From the NCBI GenBank assembly GCA_013368325.1, contig JAACJK010000019.1:42621-106620 (forward strand): a DNA stretch of 64,000 bases. The letters run 5' to 3'. Below, one piece after another: positions 45,609-56,613 of this stretch. The translations under genes and the position numbers were made by a program. Positions within the stretch are counted from its first letter, which is position 1; every line of letters begins with the position of its first letter. Source of the DNA: Ephemerocybe angulata (taxonomy: Eukaryota > Basidiomycota > Agaricomycetes > Agaricales > Psathyrellaceae). Under the pieces are notes generated by a model. That model saw only the letters and a list, made by a program, of their open reading frames with translations. It was not told where the DNA came from and did not search any database.

Positions 45609-46877
45609 ATGAAGACTCAGATGGTGTCACTACCGGCTTTTGCTGCAACCCTTATCACGTTGTCGACTTTGCTCTCCCCTGCGTCTGGGAGCCCCACACC
45701 CGCCGTCGAAGCTGCCCTCAACCGAATCGTGCCTCGATCAGTCTCTTGCTTTCCCCTTGACCTCCAGCAGGTGTCGAGATGTGAGTGTCACTCCGTATGC
45801 GCGCCCGCATCCTATATTAATATGTACTCGATGATTTCAGTGCCCGCTTGGAACAAGATCGTCCAGTACGCGGAGGATCAGTGGGGCAAAGGCGGCAAAT
45901 TCCTCCTAAACGACCCCCAGGTATGTTTACCGTACAAGTCCGCCGCGACCCAATCTAACATCATACAAGTACCCCGACCGTATTGCTGATGGGTGTTTGG
46001 ATGCGGCCTCAATCCCTGTTCAATACAACGGTGTGTGATCTCGACTGAATTCAAGTGTAGTACTTGCGCTAAAGCCTGAAAGGTCAACCAAAATGCAGTA
46101 CTTCGAACCGACAGATTCAGGGTAGTTCCAATGGCACGAACCAAACTATAACGTTCATACAAACAATTGGGGATGACTCCAAGACCTCATGGACTGTCAC
46201 CAGTACGTAAACGCAAATCAATTCACCGGGGGTAGTATACTTATGAAGATTCGTTAGAGGAATCGTCCCTCGCTGTAAGTGCAGAGTTCAAAGCCACCTT
46301 TGACTACCCTGCCGTCGCCAAGTTTGAGGCATCCCTGTCCGCCACTGGAACCTGGCGAAACCAGAGAAGCGACACCTTCGAGACGACGTACTCCAACAAG
46401 CAAGAGACAAAGTTCGAGTTTGTTAACCGCGATGGGTTCGACTGCAAGTTCGAGGTGGAGACGACAACGTGCGCGATGACGGCCATGGCCAGTGCACCTG
46501 TTATTGCAACGGGGACGGTGCTCGTTGCTTTTGACAATAAAGTATGTAGCCGATATCTTCTTCTAGTATTTGATGTTGATGAAGCCTTCCTTTAAAAGCG
46601 TAAACGCAAGGGTAACGGCTCGGAGGGTGCTCATTACCATTGTAAGCCACTTACCCATCGTTTCCCGCCGAAATAACTGATGGAACCTCCTACAGGGTTC
46701 ATCGATTTTGAGACCGTGTTGACGCCGCAGGAGAGGACTAGCTGGATAGATTTCCAAGGTCCGGTTAGTCTTACTTCAAGCACCGCGTACCAGACCAACT
46801 GCGTTAGACCCGGTGAATCGCTGTCGCATCTACCGCATCTAGGCGTGAAAGTCGTTGCACAGGGCACCAAGGTGTAG
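45609..46877 (+). CDS. Secreted protein, possibly aerolysin-like beta-pore former
   Basis: Seven exons: 45609..45780, 45841..45920, 45970..46030, 46083..46202, 46258..46541, 46599..46641, 46696..46877; about 313 residues. The N-terminus is a classic signal peptide (basic start, hydrophobic core, cleavage near ASGSP), then a possible PR propeptide site. The middle and C-terminal half are long beta strands with alternating Ser/Thr and hydrophobic residues (SAEFKATFDY, KFEASLSATG, ETTYSNKQETKFEF), the pattern of the pore-forming region of aerolysin/ETX-MTX2 proteins, which fungi also carry. Six cysteines could form disulfides. No lectin motif. The assignment to that superfamily is inference from strand pattern only; a plain secreted beta-rich protein is equally possible. 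Confidence 0.5.
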
Positions 46878-47830
46878 CGCAATTAGCCCAATGTATGGAC
46901 GATTATGGCACTAGGACTCAGGAGTTCTTATGTATTACTAGTAATCCGAATACCAAGTGTGATCCTGGGTGATCGGGCGCTTGAGCCAGATGCCCAATGC
47001 ACGATTCCTTAAAAAATTCAAGACGTGCGTCCGCGAACAAATCGTTTCGGGGACCGAGGCCCAGATATGAGGAAGAACTAAGGGGGTTTGGCACTATGAA
47101 TGCCAAATCCATGTGGGTCCCGATGGTGAGATGGCCAATCCCTTAAGAAATTCAAGACCTGCGTCCAATATACCATCCCCAAGTACGAATGGATATTACC
47201 AACCTCATAACATCCCTATCCGCGAATATGCTCGATAGTAATGCAACGTACTTTGCTCCCATGTGGCGCATTCAGTGCCATTCACCCAATCGCGCAACGC
47301 GCACTATGTGCACATCGGTTGTAGCTACCCGTTGGAGTCGTCCAAACCTCCAGGCGCGTGTCGAGGTGAGCAGGCTCGGAATCTCGTCGAGCAGGTGGAG
47401 GGGGAAAGCAAGGCTGGATTTGGATTTGGCACTGTCTACTACATCGGTAAGTGATCCCATCAACATCTAATCTAATCTCAGTCCGTCCAGGGAGGATAGG
47501 TGGCGAGTGCCCACAGGCACTGGCACACCGTCATCTGCAATTCTCAAATCTGAGGAGGACGTACGTACTTATACTCGACACTGCTCCAAGCTGATAGAAC
47601 CATGTACTGATGGTGCTCTTGATATAGCCACCGGCCAAGGGGAATCGGGGACTTGTCGTCACGGTTATGGTATTGCCAAAAGCTCACGCCGGTGCCACCG
47701 TCTTGGCTCGTGTCGGGTGGGCTCATGGTTTCCAGCACTCCATTGCACACCGTCCAGGACTCCAGGGTTAACACTGAACAGTACTTAGAAGTTAATACCC
47801 AAAAAGTATTCATTGAAGGTAGAAAAATAT
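46878..47830. other. Intergenic region with a partial duplication
   Basis: 953 bases. GATGSCCAAT followed by CCTTAARAAATTCAAGACSTGCGTCC occurs at about 46989-47033 and 47131-47166. A coding-like frame (47263-47454) may be a gene relic but has no recognised match. Confidence 0.4.
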
Positions 47831-47907
47831 TCGGGTACGGGGAATCGAACCCCGAGCTGCCGCGGACTCATGAGAGGCGGCAATGTTAGCCGTTACACCA
47901 TACCCGA
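47831..47907 (-). tRNA. trnE(CTC): tRNA-Glu (CTC) with short intron
   Basis: On the minus strand the acceptor stem TCGGGTA/TACCCGA pairs perfectly over 7 bp. The D arm (GTGTAACGGCTAAC), T arm (CGGGG-TTCGATT-CCCCG) and an anticodon stem GCCGC/GCGGC are present. The anticodon loop is enlarged to 13 bases; placing the standard intron after position 37 gives loop CT-CTC-A plus C, anticodon CTC, and a 6-base intron TGAGTC. The A box and B box are intact, so it should be transcribed by RNA polymerase III. Confidence 0.9.
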
Positions 47908-48746
47908 CATGCTTTGCAGCAATTGGAGGTAGACATGGGTTAACTGAAGGTGCATCCGCCGGTGTCCAATGTCCTAGTTTCACTGGACAAAGCGCTTCCA
48001 AAGCGCTTCACGAAATGTTCAAGGTCAAAGATGTCACGGTTTCATATAGAGTTGATAGACTCCCCGCAACTTACAGGTGCTAACGAGCGCACCAAGTTTA
48101 TATTCAAGCGACCTGTTCTTTTTTCATTTAAGCGCCCGTATTAATCAAATCGCAGGTCGACCACCTTCACGACTTCGTCAGACACGGACGGGTCATTTGA
48201 CGTCGGCTTGCATACTTCCATACGGCTCATTTCTTCACTTAAATCGAAGATTTTGAAATTTATACGCCGCTCAATACTTTATTTATAGGATATATACAGG
48301 TTTATGAAGGGGCTAGGGAGTGTACAATAAGATTATCAGGGCACACTGGCAGCGTCCCGGCCAAGCTCCGGTAGCTGGCCAGTGGGATTTGCATTGAAGC
48401 GTGCATTTTCCCACTCCCACCAGTGGGGAACAAAGTCAGTCCCACCCCAAAGCGCGAGTCCCACTGCCCCTCCACCGTTCCCACCATACTCCGCTTTGTC
48501 AGTGATACAGACTCGGACGTCGTTTCCTCTGGTGCGCATGCACAATGCACGTCATTCTTCAGATATGGGATTTGTACCGGACACAGGTACTAAGGCACAA
48601 TGAACGCGAGCACAATCTGTGCTTTGTCCTCCCGGGCGTTTCTTTGTGAGCTGTTGCGAGGCGCATCAATAACCAGCCATCGCTGGGCATATAAAGCTGG
48701 GTAAGACGAGTCTCGTCCACTATTCCCCAATCTCGTCCTCGCCAAG
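47908..48746. other. Intergenic region
   Basis: 839 bases with no supported gene up to the TATA-like site before the 48747 gene. A CCCACTCCCACC / CCCACCCC-rich stretch lies near 48415-48490. Confidence 0.35.
48690..48695 (+). promoter_or_regulatory. TATA box-like element
   Basis: TATAAA in GGCATATAAAGCTGG lies 57 bases upstream of the ATG at 48747, a sensible distance for a fungal TATA promoter. Confidence 0.4.
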
Positions 48747-49337
48747 ATGAGCTCTCGAAGCATGAGACAACTCTCAACCACCCCATCCCAATCGGATGCA
48801 CTTCAACACAACTTCCTCGCGCTTTCGCCAACTAGTTATCCGTCAAACAATTTGAATACGCAATCGTTTCACACGCCGACGGCCCCTCACTCCGGCCAGC
48901 CCAGCTACACGGCCTACCAGGCCCCCATCCAACCTTCCGCCTACCATGCCACGCAGGTTCCACAGGGGCATAACTCCACTGGCAGAGCTCAACTGTCAGA
49001 CATCCCCGGATATGTTGGTGGAGGAAGCTTTGTTCATCCCCAGTTTCCGAGTCAGCCGGAACCAGGCTCCTCCTTCAGGCCCCCCGCTCAGGATGCTGAA
49101 AGGTTGCCCCTGGACCAGCTCCTAGCACAGGCCCCGCCGTCGATCCGAGGCCTGGTTGCAGCTAGCACAGGGATTGCTGAGTTCACCTCCAAACCCAACT
49201 GTAGTTGGGCAATCAGGTCGGATAGAGAAGAGGGTTACTACACGGTGTTCTATACTCCCCCGGGGGCGTACAACTTCAGGGTCAGACGCGACAATGCTAC
49301 CAGAGAGGCGAAGAAATTTTGGAAAAATCAAGAATAA
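48747..49337 (+). CDS. Hypothetical protein, 196 residues
   Basis: Single open frame. Residues 1-120 are low complexity, rich in Ser, Pro, Gln, Tyr and His (SGQPSYTAYQAPIQPSAYHA), and probably disordered. Residues 130-196 look ordered (LLAQAPPSIRGLVAAS, CSWAIRSDREEGYYTVFYTP, YNFRVRRDNATREAKKFW) and end in a basic helix. A TATA-like element precedes the start. It is convergent with the TDG-like gene, whose stop is 150 bases away. No family recognised. Confidence 0.5.
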   Translation: MSSRSMRQLSTTPSQSDALQHNFLALSPTSYPSNNLNTQSFHTPTAPHSGQPSYTAYQAPIQPSAYHATQVPQGHNSTGRAQLSDIPGYVGGGSFVHPQFPSQPEPGSSFRPPAQDAERLPLDQLLAQAPPSIRGLVAASTGIAEFTSKPNCSWAIRSDREEGYYTVFYTPPGAYNFRVRRDNATREAKKFWKNQE

Positions 49338-49486
49338 TTTATCCCGAGCAATTTAGCATACACGGATTCAGAGTAATAAGCACGTATTTGAATTATGAGA
49401 ATCAAAAAAGTCGCAGCATCGTTCGTCATGATCAGCCAATCGAGAGACCGTACGGGTATGTCGTGGTGGTGTCTACTCGACCAAGG

Positions 49487-50588
49487 TTATGGCAGAATCA
49501 AATCTACAATCTGAACGGGAGTCAAGCCCAGTGACACACCGCTCCCGCTGCTGTTAATCTCGTCGAGGAGAGCCCTAACAGCTTGAAACTGCTTGATCTT
49601 GTCTGACTTCTATTAGATGCGTGAGTAACCAGCAGTTCGAATTTATATGAACCAAGTGCACCTGATACTTGACAACCCTTCCAGATGTACTTGAGACGGC
49701 GTAGAGCAGTGTACTCTCCACTTTCCCCTCCTCAGCCTGTTCTTCGGAATGAACGAGCTTGATGGGCAGCAAGCCCGGGCCTGGGACTTTCACCTTCCTT
49801 TTTCCTTTCACCTTTCGTTCACCGTCCGAGTCAGCTCTCGTGTTGATCCACTCCAACACATTATCTGCAATCCCCATCCCTACGAAGCACACAATCTTCG
49901 GCTTGTACAGGGCAATTTTTGCGAGGAAATCTGGAACGCCAGATTGGAGCTCAGATTTCGAAAGTTCGGCCGCCGTTTGAGTCGATCGTGTCACAAGGTT
50001 CGTCTATATGAGTTTCAGACGAAGGGCAGCTGAGAGAATGTCGGTTTAACCTACCATTCCAAGGTTAAACCGCTCAGGAAGGGTTGCATCTTCACTCGGC
50101 CGGAGAAGAGTTGGAGTGAAGCCTACCCCCCTCTAAGACGCAAATTCTAAATGTCTGGAGAGGATGGAAAACCCACCTCCCTGGTGTAGACAGGCCCAAA
50201 AATGGTTAACCGGATTGGCGAAGTGGTGCCCCAAGGCCGCAGACATTTCACCTGGACTTAGGTGTGCGCATCAGTCTGCACTTCGGATTGACCAACTTTC
50301 GTACATACTTTATCCCACAGAAGACTACTAAGATGGTGCTATGTAGTCAGGTTAGATTTGGGTGGGCTATTTCGCTGACATACCGTCTAGACCTGGCTTA
50401 AGATAGTCATGCACGCCATGCTTTGGGCTCTTGTTTGACCCCTCCCATGGCAGTTCGACTTTCACTCTCTTCGGTTGAACCAACGCCGTATTTTGCGAAT
50501 CCTCCTCATTCTTCCGCTTAGAATTACTCTTCGGTGAGTACGCAAAACCTGATATGAGTTTCTCAAAGGTGTTCGTGGTGCTGGTCAT
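49487..50588 (-). CDS. Uracil/thymine-DNA glycosylase, TDG/MUG family
   Basis: Six exons on the minus strand: 50588..50384, 50327..50309, 50256..50177, 50122..50055, 50003..49662, 49609..49487; about 278 residues. The enzyme removes U or T mispaired with G in base-excision repair in the nucleus. The active-site motif VVFCGINPG (catalytic Asn75) is assembled across exon 2, only 19 bases long, and exon 3. Next come HHFANPVNHFW, ERFNLGMTNLVTRST (MUG GxTNLVxRxT motif), KPKIVCFVGMGI, and SSTSGRVVKYQ. A basic N-terminus (KSNSKRKNEE, QPKRVKVELPW) fits nuclear import. A Lys/Arg-rich insertion (KVKGKRKVKV) follows the VG motif. The 19-base exon is required to keep both motif and frame. Confidence 0.88.
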
Positions 50589-51930
50589 GACGGTGTGTGT
50601 CAAGATGGTATGACGCATTGATCTGAGTGGATATAACGGGAACGGCCTCTGAAACAAAGAACCCACCGCCACCACCACCACCACCACCACCATGACCAAC
50701 GAGTAATATTCCTTTCCCTCGGCGCACTGTTCGCCACAGACATCGACGAGGCTGCTGCGTAACGCGCCCGAGAACGCGTATAAAAATATAACACTCGTTA
50801 AACCCATCGTACCACCACAACCACAACCACGAACGATGACCAACCATTCCGTGGTGCGCTGCCCACAGATCTCCTCCTCCCCTTCCCTGGGCAACATAGT
50901 CTCCGGTGTCTTGCCTTCGCCACGTCTACAGCACGATTTTATCCGCCAGGCCTCGGAATTTGGAACCCTGGCGATGGTGACTCGAAGCCGCGAACAACTC
51001 GTACACGTTTGCTAGCATGACTGGCTGGTAGCTTGGCTAGTACGCGCAACTATTATGATTTGGGCGTGCGCTGTACCCTCGCATTGCCCTCGGGGCAATA
51101 CCCCCACCTCTCAGCCTGCACGACGACGCACCGGAGATTAGGATGCTTGTGCAGAGGTCCCGAGACATTCCGATGCCCCCCGTTTCACTCCGTATGCCTG
51201 TCGTCATGCTCGCGTCATGCCAACGGGAACGTGGTGGAACTCCGACGGTGAGAGGTTGTCTGAAAGGAGCGACTGGAGGAACTAGGGCAATTGCAAAGAT
51301 TAATGAACAAAGGATGACAATGATAGCAGGTCACTTATAGCCGATGCACAAATATCTGGACCTGCATTTCAGAGCCCCCTAATTTCACCTCCAAGCCTTG
51401 TGTAAGACACCCTCGCCACCTCCACCTACCTGCGCGACGCGATGTCTGTGCAGCAAGCGCCGCAATGATATCGAATATGTCAGAGAATGGCTACGGCGCC
51501 ATACAATATCCTGCACACCAAACCGCTCACCTCTCACACGATTTCATGGCATCGTAGCGTGCAGTACTGTCCCCTTCTCCTTCTTGGGGATGGACATCCG
51601 AACTGGCACCTCGGACAGTCGCCCTCGGTTGGGATGGGGGCCTCGTGAATCCGACGAGCCGCCCGTCCGCTGGAGATCACGAGGACCGACGTTCAGAATT
51701 GGACCATGTCGGCCTAAAACTCCAACACCACCACCACCACCGTGGCACTTCAGTCAAGGACCATGTTTCTTCGACCGACCTTCATGACCAACATGTCCGC
51801 TCAGTTGGACCTCAGTAGAATTGCCCTTTATCATTTCTAGGTAAGTAGGTGTCTTGGAGGTAACGGTCCAAAGTCACAGTAGTATCTGTGCGATGGGATA
51901 CGAATTGGGTAGACGGAATAGACCAGCCAG
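50589..51930. other. Gene-poor region with a (CCA)n microsatellite
   Basis: 1.34 kb. (CCA)n runs at about 50666-50692; a shorter ACCACC run is at 51730-51742. The open frames here are proline- or valine-rich consequences of those repeats. No supported gene. Confidence 0.4.
50666..50692. repeat. (CCA)n microsatellite
   Basis: Nine or so CCA units in a row, just upstream of the TDG/MUG-like gene on its own strand (reads TGG there). Confidence 0.85.
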
Positions 51931-52647
51931 TTATGACTTTGGAATCCCTCCCTCAATCTCCCAGCGAATACGGTTGAACGAAACCTGGGGTGCCTTATAG
52001 CACATTCTCCGCTCGATGACCCAGATGATTTGCTCAGGGATATTCCTTCTCTCCTGAGGAGTAAGCCTACACAACCAGGTCACTTCTGAATCTCTCAAGA
52101 TATCCAGGCACACCCGTCCAAGCCAATTGTTTTCTTTACAAATCCAAGAACGGCTTGGAGGTGGCTGCCACCACACAACAGGACCCGGCATTGTGTTGAC
52201 GCGGGAATGCTCGACGAGCAGCTTCACAAGCGCCTCAAGCGAATAGCCGCGTTGCTCTGCCTGTGGTCTCTGGTGCATGCACAAGATGCGCCTCGTCTGA
52301 GAAATTTCCAGAATGTCTTCCCAAAATGAGTGTCTTGCTTGGGGCCCCTTCCCAGTAGCGGCCCGAGATACCAAGAGTTCCAAAAGGTCCAAATCATCCA
52401 GCGAGAAGTGACCTCCCGAGAGCCTCCCCTTGCATTTCGCCCACGTCCTATCGTCTGCTAGGAGCGCTTCCGTGGCAAACAGGTATCCAATGAGTTCCAT
52501 AGAGCAACGAAGCTGTCTTGTGGCCTGAGGGTGGTCCTGACACCTCAGCTGATGCACCGCCATCTGAATTCGGTTCTCGTCAGAACAGTCGGCTCGTCTA
52601 AGAATGAATTGCAAGTTACCGAAACGACCCGTACGCTTTCCAAGCAT
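51931..52647 (-). CDS. Hypothetical protein, about 238 residues
   Basis: Uninterrupted minus-strand frame; I place the start at MLGKRTGRFGNLQF (52647), since upstream in-frame codons lack an ATG. The product is basic and mostly helical, with leucine-rich helices (DDLDLLELLVSRAATG, SLEALVKLLVEHSRV) and many Trp and Cys residues (WICKENNWLGRVCLDILRD). No membrane span, signal peptide or catalytic signature. It may be one exon of a longer gene. Its length in a GC-balanced region supports a real gene, but no relative is recognised. Confidence 0.45.
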   Translation of the reverse strand: MLGKRTGRFGNLQFILRRADCSDENRIQMAVHQLRCQDHPQATRQLRCSMELIGYLFATEALLADDRTWAKCKGRLSGGHFSLDDLDLLELLVSRAATGKGPQARHSFWEDILEISQTRRILCMHQRPQAEQRGYSLEALVKLLVEHSRVNTMPGPVVWWQPPPSRSWICKENNWLGRVCLDILRDSEVTWLCRLTPQERRNIPEQIIWVIERRMCYKAPQVSFNRIRWEIEGGIPKS

Positions 52648-53159
52648 AACCGCCGCCTGAGGGTCGCGGCGTACCAAGGAGCGCGGTACACATGAAAGGC
52701 CGAAGCCTCACTACGTACCAGACGTGGGACGAGGCTGAGGTCGAGGCAAGTGAAATGATCAACGTCTCTTATTGGTGCTATCGAGGAAGGAGAGAGAAGA
52801 AGGAACGAGAAAGAGGGGAGGTCGCGTTAAATGGAGAAGTGGTGTTTGGCGATGAAGTGGAAGCCAAACACCGGTGAACTAGCTGGAACGCTGGGCCAGC
52901 GTTACACTCGCCCAGGTTTTAGAAGAAAGAAACGGTGGAGGAGGAGGGAGTGGAGAAAGAGGTGGATCGGTAAAGGATAAGGGAAGGAAGGAAAAAATTT
53001 TTGTACATGACCGCGTTTTCAAACGAAAGACAGGAACGATAAAAGAAACTACAATTACAATGCGCGGAAACGGGTGCATTAAAAACCCCTGTGGGGAAAA
53101 GCTACCGCCCGGCCGAAGAAAGAAAGTGAAATTCCATCGTAGGCCAGGGGTGGTTGTCT
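52648..53159. other. Region downstream of the gypsy fragment
   Basis: 512 bases. The 53159-52900 part is probably 3' untranslated or LTR sequence of the retrotransposon remnant; a matching LTR was not found in the window. Confidence 0.35.
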
Positions 53160-53837
53160 TCAGCGTTGGGCGATCCATGTTCGTAAGGCGTCTGTGCCGG
53201 CGAGTTCAGCGCGCGTTTTCCACTCGTCGTGGGCAGGTCCGAATCCTTTCCAGCGAACGAGGTACTGATAACCGCGGCCTCGTTTACATTCTTCCACGAT
53301 GCTGTCGATGAAGTGCTCAACTGCGCCGTCTTCAAAAACGAGGGGTTCGGGATGGTCTTGCATGCGTCCGGGGAACAAGCTAGAGTCGGAAGGGACGAAA
53401 GGTTTTAGAACCGAAGAGTGGAAGACGTTATGGGAAGTGTCGAGCTCCTGTAAGGCAAGTTTGTAAGTAGAGGTCTGTGGGAAAGATTCGAGAACTTCGT
53501 ATGGGCCCTCCCAGCAGGAGAAGAACTTCGCTGGGGCACCGGGGTTGGTTCCTTTGCGACGACGCTTGGTTGATAACCAGACGCGATCGCCGACGGCGTA
53601 TGGAGTCTCCTGTGAACGGGAACAGTTAGCGAAAGCAGCCTGGCTTATTTTTGCGCGTAAAAGGCAGTCTTGGGCTTGTGCGACGAGAAGTTGTTGGTTC
53701 AGGAGGTATTCTCTAATCGTGGCGTCGTCGAGAGAAGAGGGGAGGTCTTGGGGTGTGATACTTGGGAGTATTCGTGGTGAGCGGCCGTAGCGTAATTGGA
53801 AGGGCGAGAAACCTATGGAGTCGTTAACGGTCGCCAT
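53160..53837 (-). mobile_element. Ty3/gypsy chromovirus polyprotein fragment (integrase C-term + chromodomain)
   Basis: A 226-codon frame starts inside integrase: IGFSPFQLRYGRSPRILPS is the conserved 'TGxSPFxLxYGRxPR' block after the catalytic core. It continues with the GPY/F-like segment (KFFSCWEGPYEVLESFPQTSTYKLAL, HNVFHSSVLKPFVP) and ends with a chromodomain (EHFIDSIVEECKRGRGYQYLVRWKGF, then DEWKTRAEL). Gag, protease, reverse transcriptase, RNase H and the integrase core are missing, so this is a 5'-truncated, inactive remnant. The break lies near 53840-53870, next to an AT-rich stretch. Confidence 0.85.
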
Positions 53838-54149
53838 GTACTGGAAACGCCATCAGCGAATTTGCAGATACTTTTTCCCATCCTTATACGCACTTGCATA
53901 AGTACAAAAGGTCGATTAAGGTAAAATAAGTCAATAAGTCCAATATACTTTGATAAGCTGGGTCATTTTACTTATCAAGTTAGTGTATACTTCTGTAAGG
54001 TATAATAAGTCATGTATTAAGCAGAAGCCTCACATAGGAAGTAATAGAAAGCAAGCGAGGATAGAGCACCAGATGCAGCCACACGATATTACGAGCAAAT
54101 GAATTCAATTCCATGTATCCACTACTGACTACAACTCAATCACGGAACC
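53838..54149. other. AT-rich spacer with TTGATAAG inverted words
   Basis: 312 bases containing several ATAAGTC words and the short inverted pair TTGATAAG / CTTATCAA (about 53950 and 53970). Possibly the flank of the truncated retroelement; no gene. Confidence 0.35.
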
Positions 54150-54458
54150 TTAGGGAGCAGCTGCTACAGCAGGAGAAACAGCATTGGGTTCAACCGCGGT
54201 CGGCGTACTAATACTACTATCCTCACCCTTCACATCAGGTTGCTTCGGCAACGGGTCCCACAGGACATCGTGGATGATCTCGTCATCGCTCTCCTCAACT
54301 TCCATCGCCGCTGCGCCACTCGCCTTTGTGCTCTTGCTCGCCGCCTCCGGATCCGACTTCTTCCCAACAAATGCCCTCGCACCATCCATAATCGCCTTCC
54401 ATCGTTCTTCACTTGTGGAAAGTGGACCGTCGCTGCGCGCGGCAAAATCCGAGGCCAT
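54150..54458 (-). CDS. Small acidic hypothetical protein, 102 residues
   Basis: Single minus-strand exon with a true ATG. An N-terminal ordered part (LSTSEERWKAIMDGARAFVG) is followed by an acidic segment (MEVEESDDEIIHDVLWDPLP) and a low-complexity Ala/Pro tail. Codon usage and amino-acid balance look coding. No family recognised; a small nuclear regulator or the last exon of a larger gene are both possible. Confidence 0.5.
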   Translation of the reverse strand: MASDFAARSDGPLSTSEERWKAIMDGARAFVGKKSDPEAASKSTKASGAAAMEVEESDDEIIHDVLWDPLPKQPDVKGEDSSISTPTAVEPNAVSPAVAAAP

Positions 54459-56613
54459 TCCTGGTCATGAATTTGCAGCGATGCAGCGACGGCGATCAAA
54501 CGGCGATGCCTGCTTTTTGGCCAGCCAAAATTTCCTGCATTTCACGACTCACGATTCACAAGAGCTTTGAGATTACAGCAACGGAACTCAGGGTATAAAA
54601 GAAGAATAAGGTTTATTGCAGCAGTATGTAGAACATAGGCCATGCCATTTCTATGGGCCTGATACAGAGGTGGAGGGAGACAAATGAGAAGCAACACACT
54701 GTATTTCAGACACTCGAGTTCAGCGATGATGACTTTAATTGTCATGGACTGGGGACTCGTTCAGATGCTAGCCTGCCAAAGCCAACTCAAACCGGTAAGT
54801 ACAACAACGATGTGAATTGAATTCTTTGACTGACCGCGGGCGTTTGCAGGCTCTACAAGGCCCGCCGCCCGATTACAACACCGCGCCCAGTCCTCCGCTG
54901 AACCCGAGATCACGAGTTGGACGCACTGTGGAAAGAACATGATCTATTTTGAAATTTGGGGTGGGGAGCAAGGGGAGCCATGGCTGGACATTCATTCTGG
55001 AGAATTGCGTACCTTCGTGACCGTAGTTCGATAAAGCTCGTGCTGCGGATGCAATTCGTACCCCGCCGTTGAGAGCCCAGTTCAAATACAACCCCATCCC
55101 ATCCAGTCGTGAAACCAACAGATTCCAAAGCTGGGATCAGTGTCCTGCAAGACGATGTCAGTCTATCGAAACTTCTACTAGACTTGTTCGGGTTGGCGAG
55201 AGCGAATGGTTGGAGGCGGCACAAATGGAAAGGACGTTGACGAGGCTGAAGCGTCATACAGGTCAGTCGCAACCCAATCAGGCACGAAACAATGCTGCGC
55301 TCACTCCGAAACTCAATCGAGCAGCACCCCTCCATCCTTGTGCTGTTGTAAGCCCGGGAAGTCGCACGGTTGACTCACACTCTCGCCCCTAGCTTCAATG
55401 ATTTCCATGCATGCGGCAGGCATCGATACGCGACTCTGGGGCTACGCGCGTCTGGAGTGGTGGATATGGACTCGATCTAAGCCCACCGGTGGAATCTATG
55501 CTGCCCAAAGTTGTTGTTCGGTCGAGGCGGGGAGGCAGATAATGCAAATAATGCGCGTTACGGTTGGATGTGCTCGTTACCCAATTCCATAACGCCCTAC
55601 ATCGCCCACGATGTACGCTGAGAAGCCTGCACCGTGCACGCATCAGCTGAGAAGTTAATACCGAGAAAGTAGCCACGCACCTCGACTGCACCCTGGTTTG
55701 GTTTAACGACCCCTTCCCGTTGAATTCTCGTCATCGATCACAGCTCCTGCCCCCTCTCGTCCGAAATTGTACTAAGAAACACCGCAGACTTCCGAATCAA
55801 CTCCGGCTCCTGCGCCCACTTATAATCCACACTGTTTCTCCCCTCCGGTTAACCAGTCCTGATGAGCCTCCGAGCTGGGTGTCTACCCGTTCCAACAGCG
55901 CCCATCTCTGCCATTGTCCTGAGAGCCGACGTCGATGGGCTTCATCTTCAATGACCGGCATAGTGTTCTAGGCCAGAATGATTTGGGTCTGATGAGGGGA
56001 CGAAGAATGGGTGGACCTGGTGCAGCGTGAAGGGAAAGCCTGCGTGTCTGTGCTCGACGAAGGCGCTGGGACGCGAGGGAAGTACGGGTGGTGTTCATAC
56101 CCGTGTCCATGCGCGTACCTCCACTTCCCCTCCATGCTGCTGTTGCTGTGGGTGCTGTTGTTGCTGCTGACGTCGCTGATGGTGGTGATGGTGAGAATGA
56201 AGAGAGCGGGGGACTGGGAACGCTCAGGCTCACATTCGTGTGCATGGTGGGCGGAGGAAATCGAGGCGGTATTGGCGATGGTATTGACCTGTGGGAAGCC
56301 GGCCGATGCTGCGCACGGCAATGTGTCCGAGGCATTTTGGCTCCATTGTGCGGCTTCTTAATTGATGCCACGAATGCCGTGATGCCTTTCCAGTCAGGAA
56401 TTAAAGTGCATGATTGTACGCAACTCCCCTTTTGGAGCAATACCCCTTATACTCTTTAACAGGCCCGTATGTCTTATATTATGATGTGTAGTATGCCAGA
56501 AGAAGTGTATATACTGGATCATGCAGGTAAAGGTGCGTTGAAGGGGAGGGTGAGGTTGAGACGGACGCGATGTTATGCCTCGCTGAAGCTTACTGTTGGT
56601 GCAGCTTGATGAG
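54459..56613. other. Gene-poor region
   Basis: 2.15 kb. Several 80-180 codon frames overlap on both strands without domains or splice logic I can defend. CTG/TGG-rich microsatellite sequence is at 56128-56190. Confidence 0.35.

Noticed and set aside
50367..50897. Longer N-terminal extension of the TDG/MUG gene to 50897
   Set aside because: Upstream part is a poly-Val stretch from the (CCA)n repeat; the Met at 50588 starts the family-like sequence.
51398..51787. 129-codon proline-rich plus-strand frame
   Set aside because: Low complexity around CCA repeats with no family match or splice support.
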